Shown: positions 19,152 to 26,929 of the stretch, in pieces
How the letters are laid out: each line of letters opens with the position of its first letter
Position numbering within the stretch: position 1 is the first letter of the stretch
Source: a virus
Direction: 5' to 3' (one strand)
Length of the DNA: 32,664 bases
IMG/VR virus record: IMGVR_UViG_3300037010_001623
Location: 1 to 32,664 of that record
Notes under the pieces: generated by a model
The model's database searches: none
What the model was told of the DNA's origin: nothing
Seen by the model: only the letters and a program-made list of their open reading frames with translations
Program-made: the position numbers and the translations under genes

Positions 19152-20834
19152 ATGCACGCCCACCTCTAGTAGCAACACGCTGGTGGCGTGGCTTATTTGG
19201 AAGGTTGTGCCGAAATGTTCGGCGGCTTCCTGCGGTTTTATGCCCATTTCTTCGGCGGCATGGACGGGGTTGCGCAGCCAGCCTTTCAACCTGCCGAACT
19301 CTATGTTGAGGCGTTTCATAAATTTCTGGCTGAATTTGACGTGCATATTGCCGTTTTGGAAGGCTTTTACTTCCATCAGAACGTCACCGTTTACGCAGGT
19401 AAATGCTTGGGATTTGTTGCTACGCCATTCGCGGGCGGCATGACCTGCGCTGGTAACGGTGTCGGGGCTTGTCCAGCCTAGGGTTTTGGCTACCGCTAAA
19501 ATATCGTTGATCAAATCGGCGGCGCGTTCGCTTAGCCCGTTGAACTTTGTATTTTCCCATGACCATGATGAGGTGCTGATACCGCCTGCACGTTCTAGGA
19601 CAATGCGGTATTCAAGCTGGTAATGGGTTAATCCATCTGGGGTGGTAGTGCCGCAGTATCCGTAACGCCATTCTTCATCCCTAAAGGTGCGTTGGTTGGA
19701 TTTGTAGGTGACGATATTGGCTTGCCTTACCATGCCCTCTACTAGATCAACGAGCTGGCTATCGTAATAATGGTTGGCGTTGCGGATTACCCATAGGGTG
19801 ATGGCGTAGGCATTGTCCGCGCTGAAGTCTACCGCCATGTTGTCGCTTAGGGATTCTAAGATGCGTTTGCGGCTGGCGGTGGTCAAACGGTCGGTAATGC
19901 TGGCGTAATTGCCGAAGAATTCGCGCCAGTACAAGGTTTTCAGCCCTTTAATGCGCTCTTTAATGCCTTTTGATAGCCCTGCGTGGTTAATGGCTAGTTC
20001 TTTGAGTAAATCAGGGTCTAGGCTGCTGGCAGCGGCGTAATTGGCTTGTAGCTTGCTCATATCACGCTGATAAAGCATGACAAGGGTTTCGATTAGGGTT
20101 TTACCGGATACCATTTCGTGATTAATGGCTTTTTTCAAGCCGTCCTGCCCTTCTTCTATGGGTTCGGGTTGCTTGGGGAAGGTTTCATTAAACCATGCGT
20201 CAAAGGGGTCTACTTGTGGGTTTTTGGCGTGGTAGCTGCGCCGCGCTCCGATCAGGTCAACGTGGATAATGTGTACTTTTGCCCGTGCGGCGCGTTCTGC
20301 GTCGAGGAAATCACCTGCGTGGATAATGCTGGCAACTGCTTTGCGGGATTCGATGGCGTGGGCGATGGCGGTTGAGCTTTCCCAGCGTTGCGGGATGATC
20401 AGGTACACATCGGTGGCGTTGGCTTCGCGGATGATTTTTGCGGCCCATGCTTCGTATTCTGAGTAAGGTGGGTTTGAGAATACTATATCAACGCGCTTGT
20501 CGATTAGCGTGGCGTGGTGAAAGTCCGTGCCTACCGGGATAATGTCGTTAGGCTGGCGGTTAATCAAAGCGGTGCTTTTTTCAATGGCGTATTTGTTGCC
20601 GTTTTTTCCTGCCAAGGCGGTTAATACGCGCCCGTCGCCTGCGCCGCAGTCTAATACGTTTGAGCTTTCGCGGTGATCAACGCGCATGGTGCGGATATGG
20701 CGTTCAATAACGCTAATCATCGTGGCGGTGGTGGGATACCATTCAAAATCCTGCTCGGTTTCGCGCAGGTATTTTACGAGGGTGCTAGTGGTTGCGGTGG
20801 TGGCTGGTTTTGCCGTAATATTCAAAGTGGTCAT
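19149..20834 (-). CDS. NPPY-type DNA methyltransferase with DUF4942
   Basis: A 561-residue protein. SAM-binding motif I is NVLDCGAGDGRVLTAL (near residue 62) and the catalytic motif IV is IVFSNPPYSEYEAW (near 120), characteristic of adenine-N6 methyltransferases. PTTATMISVIERHIRT before motif I is typical of phage MTases of this type. The C-terminal half (about 250-450: LYWREFFGNYASITDRLTTA, SADNAYAITLWVIRNANHYY) matches DUF4942, a domain often joined to phage methyltransferases. Lacking a nuclease partner, it is probably a solitary protective or regulatory methylase. The leader contains an SD-in-loop hairpin like that of the 37-residue gene upstream. Confidence 0.88.
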   Translation of the reverse strand: MTTLNITAKPATTATTSTLVKYLRETEQDFEWYPTTATMISVIERHIRTMRVDHRESSNVLDCGAGDGRVLTALAGKNGNKYAIEKSTALINRQPNDIIPVGTDFHHATLIDKRVDIVFSNPPYSEYEAWAAKIIREANATDVYLIIPQRWESSTAIAHAIESRKAVASIIHAGDFLDAERAARAKVHIIHVDLIGARRSYHAKNPQVDPFDAWFNETFPKQPEPIEEGQDGLKKAINHEMVSGKTLIETLVMLYQRDMSKLQANYAAASSLDPDLLKELAINHAGLSKGIKERIKGLKTLYWREFFGNYASITDRLTTASRKRILESLSDNMAVDFSADNAYAITLWVIRNANHYYDSQLVDLVEGMVRQANIVTYKSNQRTFRDEEWRYGYCGTTTPDGLTHYQLEYRIVLERAGGISTSSWSWENTKFNGLSERAADLINDILAVAKTLGWTSPDTVTSAGHAAREWRSNKSQAFTCVNGDVLMEVKAFQNGNMHVKFSQKFMKRLNIEFGRLKGWLRNPVHAAEEMGIKPQEAAEHFGTTFQISHATSVLLLEVGVH

Positions 20835-20836
20835 TT

Positions 20837-20896
20837 CCCGTTCTCCTTTTGTTCGGGCTGTGGCAAGTAAGGCGCGGAAGGTTGTAGCTCCGCGCC
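20837..20896 (-). promoter_or_regulatory. Two-hairpin translational leader of the NPPY methyltransferase
   Basis: Hairpin 1 (20896-20871) has an 8-bp stem GGCGCGGA/TCCGCGCC around the loop GCTACAACCT. Hairpin 2 (20857-20837) has CCCG/CGGG enclosing AACAAAAGGAGAA, so the Shine-Dalgarno AAAGGA sits in the loop, 2 nt before the ATG-proximal AAATG. The same pair, with different hairpin 1 stem but the identical 12-mer GAGCTACAACCT, precedes the gene at 20903-21016. Confidence 0.62.
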
Positions 20897-20902
20897 TCGC
20901 GC

Positions 20903-21016
20903 TTATTTAAGGTTTACTTTGGCTTTATCTGAAAACGTTCCGGCTACTAAAGCGCGTATTTTGGCTTGTTCGCGCTTTATCTTGCGGTTGTGCTTTTTAA
21001 TGGCGTGCTGGTTCAT
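20903..21016 (-). CDS. 37-residue basic protein
   Basis: A very small gene, ATG at 21016 to TAA at 20905-20903, starting MNQHAIKKHNRKIKREQAKI and ending DKAKVNLK. It is strongly basic in the first half. AAAGGA lies in the loop of a hairpin 4 nt upstream of the start codon region, and the leader is shared with the downstream methyltransferase gene, which supports real translation. It lies between the PLP enzyme and the NPPY methyltransferase. Function unknown; a small nucleic-acid-binding or regulatory peptide is possible. Confidence 0.65.
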   Translation of the reverse strand: MNQHAIKKHNRKIKREQAKIRALVAGTFSDKAKVNLK

Positions 21017-21018
21017 AT

Positions 21019-21073
21019 CCCGTATCCTTTTGTTCGGGTTTTAAAAATGGCGTTGAGGTTGTAGCTCATTGCC
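21019..21073 (-). promoter_or_regulatory. Two-hairpin translational leader of the 37-residue gene
   Basis: Second copy of the leader: hairpin TGAG/CTCA (21068-21065 with 21057-21054) around CTACAAC, bracketed by GGC/GCC, then CCCG/CGGG (21038-21035 with 21022-21019) with the Shine-Dalgarno AAAGGA in its loop. Compared with the copy at 20837-20896 the loop sequence is conserved while the stem pairs differ, as expected for a selected RNA structure. Confidence 0.6.
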
Positions 21074-21139
21074 CGTTTAGTTAAGTTGCTGGCAGTCTAT
21101 ACCGGACGTTTTAAAAGTAAACTGCATTCTGATCTTTTT

Positions 21140-21832
21140 TTATGACCCTACGTTCCATATTAACGCGCCCGGTGTGGCGTGTCGTTTGGCGAATTGCCAT
21201 AGCTTTGCGTCGTAATTTTTACAGCTTGGGTAGGGCGGCAATATCTTTGCATCCTGTTCAAAACTTTCTGGGGCTATATAGGCTTTCGCCCTGCCTACAT
21301 TCGCGTCTTTCTTGCCGATTAATACCGTGTGGAAGGCTGCATTTGGGAAAGCGCGTTGTAAGCCGCGCGTCAATGTGCCTGACCCGCTAACCGTCCATAC
21401 CTCGTGCGGTTGCTCGCCCGCGGATAGTGCGGCGGCGGCGATTGCGTCTAGGCTTGCGTCAGTGTCTACGCCGAAGGGGATTAACGCCGCGCCTGTCTCG
21501 GCGGCGTAGGCGCGTGCTTTGCTTTGAACGTTGCTTAGGTAGCCGTGCGGTATCATCACTATCTTTGCGCCCGCATCCTTGGCTGCTAGGGTTAGTGGGT
21601 GGGGATGGTTGCGTTTGGCAGTGAAGATGGTGGCGCGTTTGCCCACCTCGCGGCAGGCTACCGCTAGGGCTAACTGGGCATAACCGAACGCGGGGCTGGC
21701 GTAGACGAACTCGTGATGATGGTCTTGCGCTACCAGCGGCTGAATGACGCGCCGTTTTGTGCCGCCGTGCAGTAGATCGTCGCGCACTACTTTGAATCCG
21801 GCGTGGATGGTGATAATGGGTAGCGGTAGCAT
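21140..21832 (-). CDS. Short fold-type-II PLP-dependent enzyme
   Basis: A 230-residue homologue of the ACC deaminase/D-cysteine desulfhydrase/tryptophan-synthase-beta fold. VVRDDLLHGGTKRRVIQPLV matches the family's REDL..GGNK.RKLE motif, with Lys26 as the expected Schiff-base lysine. SPAFGYAQLALAVACREVGK corresponds to the substrate-binding SNQ-type helix, and WTVSGSGTLTRGL (149-153 SGSGT) to the phosphate-binding Gly loop. At 230 residues it is about 100 shorter than free-standing enzymes. Its start overlaps the stop of the ParB-methyltransferase gene (TAATG), so the two are coupled and probably act together, plausibly on DNA bases or nucleotides. Substrate unknown. Confidence 0.8.
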   Translation of the reverse strand: MLPLPIITIHAGFKVVRDDLLHGGTKRRVIQPLVAQDHHHEFVYASPAFGYAQLALAVACREVGKRATIFTAKRNHPHPLTLAAKDAGAKIVMIPHGYLSNVQSKARAYAAETGAALIPFGVDTDASLDAIAAAALSAGEQPHEVWTVSGSGTLTRGLQRAFPNAAFHTVLIGKKDANVGRAKAYIAPESFEQDAKILPPYPSCKNYDAKLWQFAKRHATPGALIWNVGS

Positions 21833-23385
21833 TACATCACCGCGCCGTATTTGGTGGCGGGGTCGGGTATCTCGCTATCAACGCCCTGTTCTAATGCGTC
21901 GTTTACGTCCACGTCGCCGCAGAGATCGGTGGCTTTACGCGCATCGCCTTTAACAAAGATTAGAATATTTTGGTGGGTTTTCCCTAGTTTTCTAGTGGTG
22001 CTGAAGGCTTTGCCCATTCTAATGGGTAGGCTGCCCACGTTGGTTATAAGAATTCCTTCGTTGTAGTAATGCAGACCCGCTTTTATGAAAGCGTCGATAG
22101 TATCGCCGACAAAATTGTAGTAATTGCCTTTTTTATCGCGCACCTCACCTACTACAAAACAGGCGAAGGCGTTTTCTTTTAATAGGGCGCAGGTGTTGTT
22201 TATTATTTCAAGGTATGCTTCTTTGAATTCGGCATACTTTAGCGTGCTTATGTCTTTGGGATTGTCGCTGTAAACTTCTAAGTCGGCATACGGTGGGCAT
22301 GAGAATATCAGGTCGGCTTGCACGTCTTGGCAGGTTTTTTGGATTAAGCGGCTGTCGCCTTCTACCCAAATTGGCTGTATGTCGTCTTGTGCGCATATAT
22401 CGGCGGCTTGTTGACGGTTTTCGGCTACTTGTTCGCCGCGCAATTCATGCCCGATGTATTGTAGCCCTAATTTTGCGGCGACTATGCCGCGCACACTACC
22501 TCCCGCGAAGGGGTCTAGGATTGTGCCGCCGGATGGGGCGAACCAGCGGTAGATGATCTCGCATAGCACCGGATCAAAAATGCTAGTGCCTTTGGTTTGA
22601 AATGCGTCGGGTTGGGCTTCGTGGAATTCCGCCCATGATAATACCTTGCCGATTTGTTGTTCGTAGCGTTGTTTTTTGTCGTAAACCTCTGGCGGCTGGC
22701 ATCCGGTGGCGAAGAGTAGGCCGCTATCCGCTTCGCCGCTTTCACCGCGCCCTGCCTCGCTTTTTATGCCTAGGGCTAGCCAGCTTTTCTTGCGGTTCAT
22801 CCACCAGCCTTCCCGTGCGTTGAAAGTGGAGAAGGGCGGAATCATGAAGCGCTCGGCTAGGGATACACGTTCGGTGGGTGCGCCGCCTTGCGGGGCGGAT
22901 TCGTGCGGCTCTTGGTCGTGCGGTTCGTCAAAGCTGGCTAGAAAATCGTTTATTTCCGCATCATCGAAGCCCAGTAGGTTTAAGTCTATTCCGGCGGCTT
23001 GCAGGGATTTGATTTCTTGCTCAAGTATGCCTTCGTCGAAAATGCTGTTTCGCGCCACCCGGTTGTCGGCGATGACGTACATGCGTACTTGATCAGGTGT
23101 CCAGCCGTCGGCTAGTAACGCGGGTATTGTTCCGGTGGGGATGGCGGTTTTGTCTGCCATCCGCAAGGTTTTGCCGGATGCGTAGAAACGTTCGGCGGCG
23201 ACTTGCTTGCGTCCGTGTCCTGCAATCATGCGGTAACGTTCGCCGTTGCGTTCAAGTAACGCGGGCGCTGTCCAGCCTACCTCCTGCATTAATGATTCGA
23301 TTTGATGCAGTTGCGCATCAGGATGTGTATTACTGTTTGCGTCGTAATCGTCGATTAGCGACAGCGGTATAAACTGGATATTCAT
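21832..23385 (-). CDS. ParB-like domain fused to DNA methyltransferase
   Basis: A 517-residue fusion. Residues 1-110 are a ParB-like domain (FIPLSLIDDYDANSNTHPDA; RYRMIAGHGRKQVAAERFY with the GHGR box). The methyltransferase has FDPVLCEIIYRWFAPSGGTI, motif I ILDPFAGGSVRGIVAAKLG (near 291) and motif IV DLIFSCPPYADLEVYSDNP (near 361). Motif I precedes IV, unlike beta-class N4/N6 enzymes, and CPPY replaces the usual DPPY/SPPY, so target atom and even methyl transfer are uncertain. The related phage families are usually annotated as DNA modification methylases. The Shine-Dalgarno signal lies in a G8 tract 7 nt before the ATG. It is the first gene of a coupled pair with the PLP enzyme. Confidence 0.87.
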   Translation of the reverse strand: MNIQFIPLSLIDDYDANSNTHPDAQLHQIESLMQEVGWTAPALLERNGERYRMIAGHGRKQVAAERFYASGKTLRMADKTAIPTGTIPALLADGWTPDQVRMYVIADNRVARNSIFDEGILEQEIKSLQAAGIDLNLLGFDDAEINDFLASFDEPHDQEPHESAPQGGAPTERVSLAERFMIPPFSTFNAREGWWMNRKKSWLALGIKSEAGRGESGEADSGLLFATGCQPPEVYDKKQRYEQQIGKVLSWAEFHEAQPDAFQTKGTSIFDPVLCEIIYRWFAPSGGTILDPFAGGSVRGIVAAKLGLQYIGHELRGEQVAENRQQAADICAQDDIQPIWVEGDSRLIQKTCQDVQADLIFSCPPYADLEVYSDNPKDISTLKYAEFKEAYLEIINNTCALLKENAFACFVVGEVRDKKGNYYNFVGDTIDAFIKAGLHYYNEGILITNVGSLPIRMGKAFSTTRKLGKTHQNILIFVKGDARKATDLCGDVDVNDALEQGVDSEIPDPATKYGAVM

Positions 23386-23391
23386 GCGATA

Positions 23392-23515
23392 CCCCCCCCT
23401 AAAATGTTGAAAACGCTATATATATATTGGAGGCGCGGTCTATATGGCGAAGCCCTATAGAGATTTACCCCCCCATGCCATCAAAAAACAAAAGTCAATA
23501 GTTTTTTAAAGAAAA
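23392..23515 (-). promoter_or_regulatory. Leader of the modification operon with two poly-G tracts
   Basis: Between the Q-like gene and the ParB-methyltransferase. Leftward it holds TATTGACTT (same as in the late modules), then a G7 tract (23474-23468), a TAAATC/TATAGG region, an alternating TATATATATA stretch, and a G8 tract (23399-23392) that serves as the Shine-Dalgarno sequence. No -10 lies at normal distance from TTGACT; TTGATG with TATAGG at 19 nt, spanning the G7 tract, is an alternative. Promoter activity is therefore likely but its exact elements are not certain. Confidence 0.5.
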
Positions 23516-24073
23516 TCACGCACATTTACGAATTTTAAGATTATCCCGCAACGCACCGACAACACCACCCCAACTTGCCGCCAGCAACGCTTGCGAAACC
23601 AAATACAACGGCTTAATCCTGCCCCACTTGTTGTTAGACACCCCGGCATCACGCATCATCGACGCATCAGACCGAACCACCCTGCCCGACCCCTTACACC
23701 GCATACAAACCGCCACACCAATGCAACCATCACCCCCGCACTCCCTGCAAGCATCCCCAACCGCATCATGCAAACACGCCACACGCCACGCGATGGCAAA
23801 ATCAGCCACCGAAAACGCCACCACATCCGCCCGATACAACCGCAACGCCAACACAAACGCCCCGTCGACACTCTTATCCGCCAGCTCACCCGCCGACAAC
23901 ATCCCCAGCCGTGAATACACAAGCAACTCCGACAACGGGTCAATCCCCGACAACGCCGCCAACACGTCCTCGCGCGTAACCCGTGGCAACCCGCCACCGC
24001 CGCCACCGCCACCCAACCCACACCGAGGATTAAGCAGCGACAAACACCCCAACCAATCAAAATCAGCCGCCAT
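23516..24073 (-). CDS. Q-like antitermination protein with zinc finger
   Basis: A 185-residue protein with a DnaJ-like zinc knuckle C109-x2-C112 ... C123-x2-C126 followed by KGSGR (DACRECGGDGCIGVAVC, MRCKGSGR). Lambda Q-type antiterminators carry such a finger in the same relative place, and the gene lies, as Q does, after replication genes and before the late lysis region. The N-terminal half is helical (TREDVLAALSGIDPLSELLV) after an eight-glycine run. If correct, it loads onto polymerase at the promoter-hairpin modules and suppresses the terminators at 18530 and 13035. Alternative: an unrelated zinc-finger regulator. GGGGGAA precedes the ATG. Confidence 0.68.
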   Translation of the reverse strand: MAADFDWLGCLSLLNPRCGLGGGGGGGGLPRVTREDVLAALSGIDPLSELLVYSRLGMLSAGELADKSVDGAFVLALRLYRADVVAFSVADFAIAWRVACLHDAVGDACRECGGDGCIGVAVCMRCKGSGRVVRSDASMMRDAGVSNNKWGRIKPLYLVSQALLAASWGGVVGALRDNLKIRKCA

Positions 24074-24088
24074 AGCGATTCCCCCGAA

Positions 24089-24538
24089 TCAATCCAAAAA
24101 CGCCAACAACTCAGCAGGCATAGCCGCACGCGCCACCACTGGCGCAGGCACTGGCGCAGGCACTGGCACTGGCACTGGCACTGGCGCAGGCACTGGCGCA
24201 GGCACTTTCAGCGGATACACCCCAGCCCCGCCAAAGTCATACGGATTACGCAACGCCTTGCCGTATACCAATCGCGCATTCGGTCTACGCCCCTCTTCCT
24301 CCTCCACATTCCGCGCAATCTCACAGCCCCTTCTTTTCGCATTAAAGAACTCCAACGTCATCGCAAACGCCGCCGCAGGCTGACAAAAGCCATCCGCATC
24401 AACCTCACCCCCCGCAGCCAACCAAGCCAACTGCGTCATCGTATACCCCGAATTAACCGTGCTCAGCTCAACCAAACGCGCTTGCAGATCATACCGCTCA
24501 CCCGTAGCCGACTGCTTATTCAACGCCTTAGCACTCAC
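24089..24538 (-). CDS. Unknown protein with Val-Pro-Ala-Pro repeat
   Basis: A 149-residue protein starting with GTG at 24538 (GGGGGTG upstream), overlapping the DnaT-like gene by 11 nt. The N-terminal part (SGYTMTQLAWLAAGGEVDAD, CQPAAAFAMTLEFFNAKRRG) looks globular. Residues about 108-135 are a low-complexity VPAPVPAPVPVPVP run encoded by imperfect 6- and 12-bp DNA repeats (24137-24208), probably an extended stiff arm. It lies between DnaT-like and Q-like genes; function unknown. Confidence 0.7.
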   Translation of the reverse strand: MSAKALNKQSATGERYDLQARLVELSTVNSGYTMTQLAWLAAGGEVDADGFCQPAAAFAMTLEFFNAKRRGCEIARNVEEEEGRRPNARLVYGKALRNPYDFGGAGVYPLKVPAPVPAPVPVPVPVPAPVPAPVVARAAMPAELLAFLD

Positions 24539-25493
24539 GTTTCACCCCCTGATTCATCGCATCACGCTCTTGCTGCAAATTAAACTTCTCACACTCACGG
24601 CGCAGGAACGAACGGTACACACCATCATCCTCACCCGGCTTCATTTCCCGAAACCCACGCTGCACACCCCAATCTTGCAAAACCTTACCAAATAGCTTCT
24701 CAGGCACGGCAATCAGCTTAGGTGCAGGTGAGCTAGCCCTAGCCCGATTAAACGGCGTAACGTTGCCAGCAGGCGCAGCAATCGCCCCTTTGGGCGCAGT
24801 CAGCAGCTTCTCAAGCTCATTCTTCCATAGCTTCAGTTCCCAGCCAGCCTGATCAAGCTCAAGCGACTGAGCAGACCAATACATCGCAAACCCCAACACC
24901 TTGGCTTTCAAAACATCCATCACCGCCGGAGCAGGCTTCCACACATCGTTAATCTGCGTTTTGAAAACTTCGGACGGCTTCCAGTCGAGAGACAAACGGA
25001 ATCTGCCCAACGGATGCTCGCACGCACCCGCGCTCTTAGTTGGATGGATGGATGGAAGATATGTGGTAACTTCTCCCGAACTTATCACTTTTTGTACAGG
25101 GTAACTACCTTGATTTATAACGCTTTTGTTATGGTAACTTGATGGTAACTTCATGGTAACTTCATTTTGGACAAATTGAAGCACAAGATTATCCTCACGG
25201 CTTTTTGAAAGGCGCAGCAACAAGCCAGCCTCCACCAATCGCCGCACTGAATTGATCGCATCATCCCGCGAAAAAAGGATAGGACGGTTCCGCTTGCCCT
25301 GCGTCATCGTCTCAGAGATCTCAGCCGCCAGCCGTGCATACGACACCGCTGACTTAATCCCCGTAATCAACGTGTCATCATCCACCAACCACCAAAGGTG
25401 GTCGAACACCAAACGGTCAACAACCTTATTGCCCTGCGAACGCAGCACATCAGCCACATTCGCACGGTAATGCCGAAACGTTTGCATATCCAT
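24528..25493 (-). CDS. DnaT-like replication initiation/primosomal protein
   Basis: A 321-residue protein translated directly after the DnaB helicase (TAATG-type overlap at 25493). The N-terminal 100 residues look like a winged helix (SYARLAAEISETMTQGKRNR, FSRDDAINSVRRLVEAGLLL), as in phage O-like initiators. The second half contains FRLSLDWKPSEVFKTQINDV and AMYWSAQSLELDQAGWELKL, which match the DnaT pattern (WxPs ... YW ... xxWxxKF). It would recruit or help load the phage helicase at the origin. Such genes often carry the origin inside; the T-rich TGGTAACTT repeats at 25107-25163 could be that, see findings. Confidence 0.75.
   Translation of the reverse strand: MDMQTFRHYRANVADVLRSQGNKVVDRLVFDHLWWLVDDDTLITGIKSAVSYARLAAEISETMTQGKRNRPILFSRDDAINSVRRLVEAGLLLRLSKSREDNLVLQFVQNEVTMKLPSSYHNKSVINQGSYPVQKVISSGEVTTYLPSIHPTKSAGACEHPLGRFRLSLDWKPSEVFKTQINDVWKPAPAVMDVLKAKVLGFAMYWSAQSLELDQAGWELKLWKNELEKLLTAPKGAIAAPAGNVTPFNRARASSPAPKLIAVPEKLFGKVLQDWGVQRGFREMKPGEDDGVYRSFLRRECEKFNLQQERDAMNQGVKREC
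25060..25163. repeat. TGGTAACTT direct repeats inside the DnaT-like gene
   Basis: The motif TGGTAACTT occurs at 25061-25069, 25133-25141, 25142-25150 region and 25153-25161 (ggtaactt, atggtaactt, atggtaacttc), with a related GGTAACTAC at 25101. Four direct copies within about 100 bp inside an initiator-type gene resemble the iterons of lambdoid phage origins, which lie within the O gene. The coding frame there is Ser/Val/Thr-rich (NEVTMKLPSSYHN), consistent with DNA-level constraint. Confidence 0.5.
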
Positions 25494-26929
25494 TACCAGC
25501 CACCCTTGCTGCCAGCAGCCGCATAATCGTCGCCGTAGTAAGGATTCTCGAACCGCTGGTACTTACCCACCCAGTTAACCGTATCCGTGCCAACCTGACC
25601 GCCACGAGACTTAGCCGTAATCAACTCAGCGCGATCATGCCCACACTCAGCGTCATAAGCCGACTCACGGAATAAGAACAACACATTGTTACTATCCTGC
25701 TCAATTGCGCCCGTCTCACGCAAATCAGACAACACAGGGCGTTTGTTAACGCGGTTCTCTACCCCACGATTAAGCTGGGAAAGACTGATAACCGGAACTT
25801 TAAACGCCTTGGCTAAACGCTTCATCGACTGCGAAATCTCAGAAACCTCCGTTTCACGATTGCCATACGCTTTCTTGTCACCCGTCATCAACTGCAAATA
25901 GTCAACTACCACCAGACCCGGCTGCTTACCCGTCTCATGAATCAGCTTGCGTAAGCGCTGGCGAATCTGGGAAGGTTTCAAATCGGATGAATCATCAATA
26001 AACAGGTCGGAACCGTTAAGCCGCTTCGTGGATTGCCCAAGACGCGCCCAGTCATCCCCGTCAATCGTCCACGGCTGGCGGATATGTCCATAATCAGCAC
26101 GGCCCGCACACGCCATCAAACGTTCAGCCAATTCATCCCTATCCATTTCAAGGGAGAACACTGCCACAAACTCATTCACGTTATTGGCAGGCAACCAATG
26201 CGCAACGTGTTCAGCCACCTGCAAAGCAAACCCCGTCTTACCCATGCCCGGACGCGCTGCCACCGTATACAACTTACCCTTCTCCAAACCAGACCACCGC
26301 GCATCCAGCTCAGTAATACCCGTAGGCACGCCGTTCAGCATTTCCGCCGCAGGCTTGCCCGAACTGTTCAGTTCCTCAATCTTGCGCAACTTAGCCTTCA
26401 ATGCAGGCTTGATGCTCACCAGCGACGCATCATTAACCGTTTTGGATTGTTCCAGCTTAAACATAGCCGCAACGCCCTCTTCCACTAGAGCCAGCGTTGC
26501 CTCTTCGGACGGGTCATGCTCAAACGACTGCGCGATCAACAGCTCACACTGCGCAATCATCTGACGACGCACCGCATGGTTACGGACTATTTGCGCGTAA
26601 GCCTTGATATTCGCCGCCGAAGGCGTGTCTTTGCATAACGTACCAAGGTAAGACACCCCATTGCATTTATCCAAGTGACCCGACGCAGTAATCGCCGTCA
26701 CCATAGTAGTTAAGTCGATAGGGTCATTGACCGCCACCAACCGCGCCATCGCCGCAAAGATCAACGCATGGTCTTGACGGTAAAAATCCTCAGGGGAAAC
26801 GATGGAAGCAACTTTATCCCACGCGGAACCGTCTTGCGCCAAACCACTCAGCAGCAAGCCACCGATAACAGACTGTTCGGCATCAATCGAATGTGGCGGA
26901 ATTTTCAAACCATTAGGGGTAGTGCTCAT
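25493..26929 (-). CDS. dnaB: Replicative DNA helicase, DnaB family
   Basis: A 478-residue DnaB-type helicase. The N-terminal domain has IPPHSIDAEQSVIGGLLLSG and FYRQDHALIFAAMARL; the RecA-like motor has ITELDARWSGLEKGKLYTVA, Walker A RPGMGKTGFAL, Walker B VVDYLQLM, and the SQLNRGVENR, KRPVLSDLRETGAIEQDSN motifs. It unwinds the phage replication fork as a hexamer. It overlaps the KilA-N gene by 4 nt and is followed by the DnaT-like partner, so this phage brings its own helicase and loader. Confidence 0.96.
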   Translation of the reverse strand: MSTTPNGLKIPPHSIDAEQSVIGGLLLSGLAQDGSAWDKVASIVSPEDFYRQDHALIFAAMARLVAVNDPIDLTTMVTAITASGHLDKCNGVSYLGTLCKDTPSAANIKAYAQIVRNHAVRRQMIAQCELLIAQSFEHDPSEEATLALVEEGVAAMFKLEQSKTVNDASLVSIKPALKAKLRKIEELNSSGKPAAEMLNGVPTGITELDARWSGLEKGKLYTVAARPGMGKTGFALQVAEHVAHWLPANNVNEFVAVFSLEMDRDELAERLMACAGRADYGHIRQPWTIDGDDWARLGQSTKRLNGSDLFIDDSSDLKPSQIRQRLRKLIHETGKQPGLVVVDYLQLMTGDKKAYGNRETEVSEISQSMKRLAKAFKVPVISLSQLNRGVENRVNKRPVLSDLRETGAIEQDSNNVLFLFRESAYDAECGHDRAELITAKSRGGQVGTDTVNWVGKYQRFENPYYGDDYAAAGSKGGW

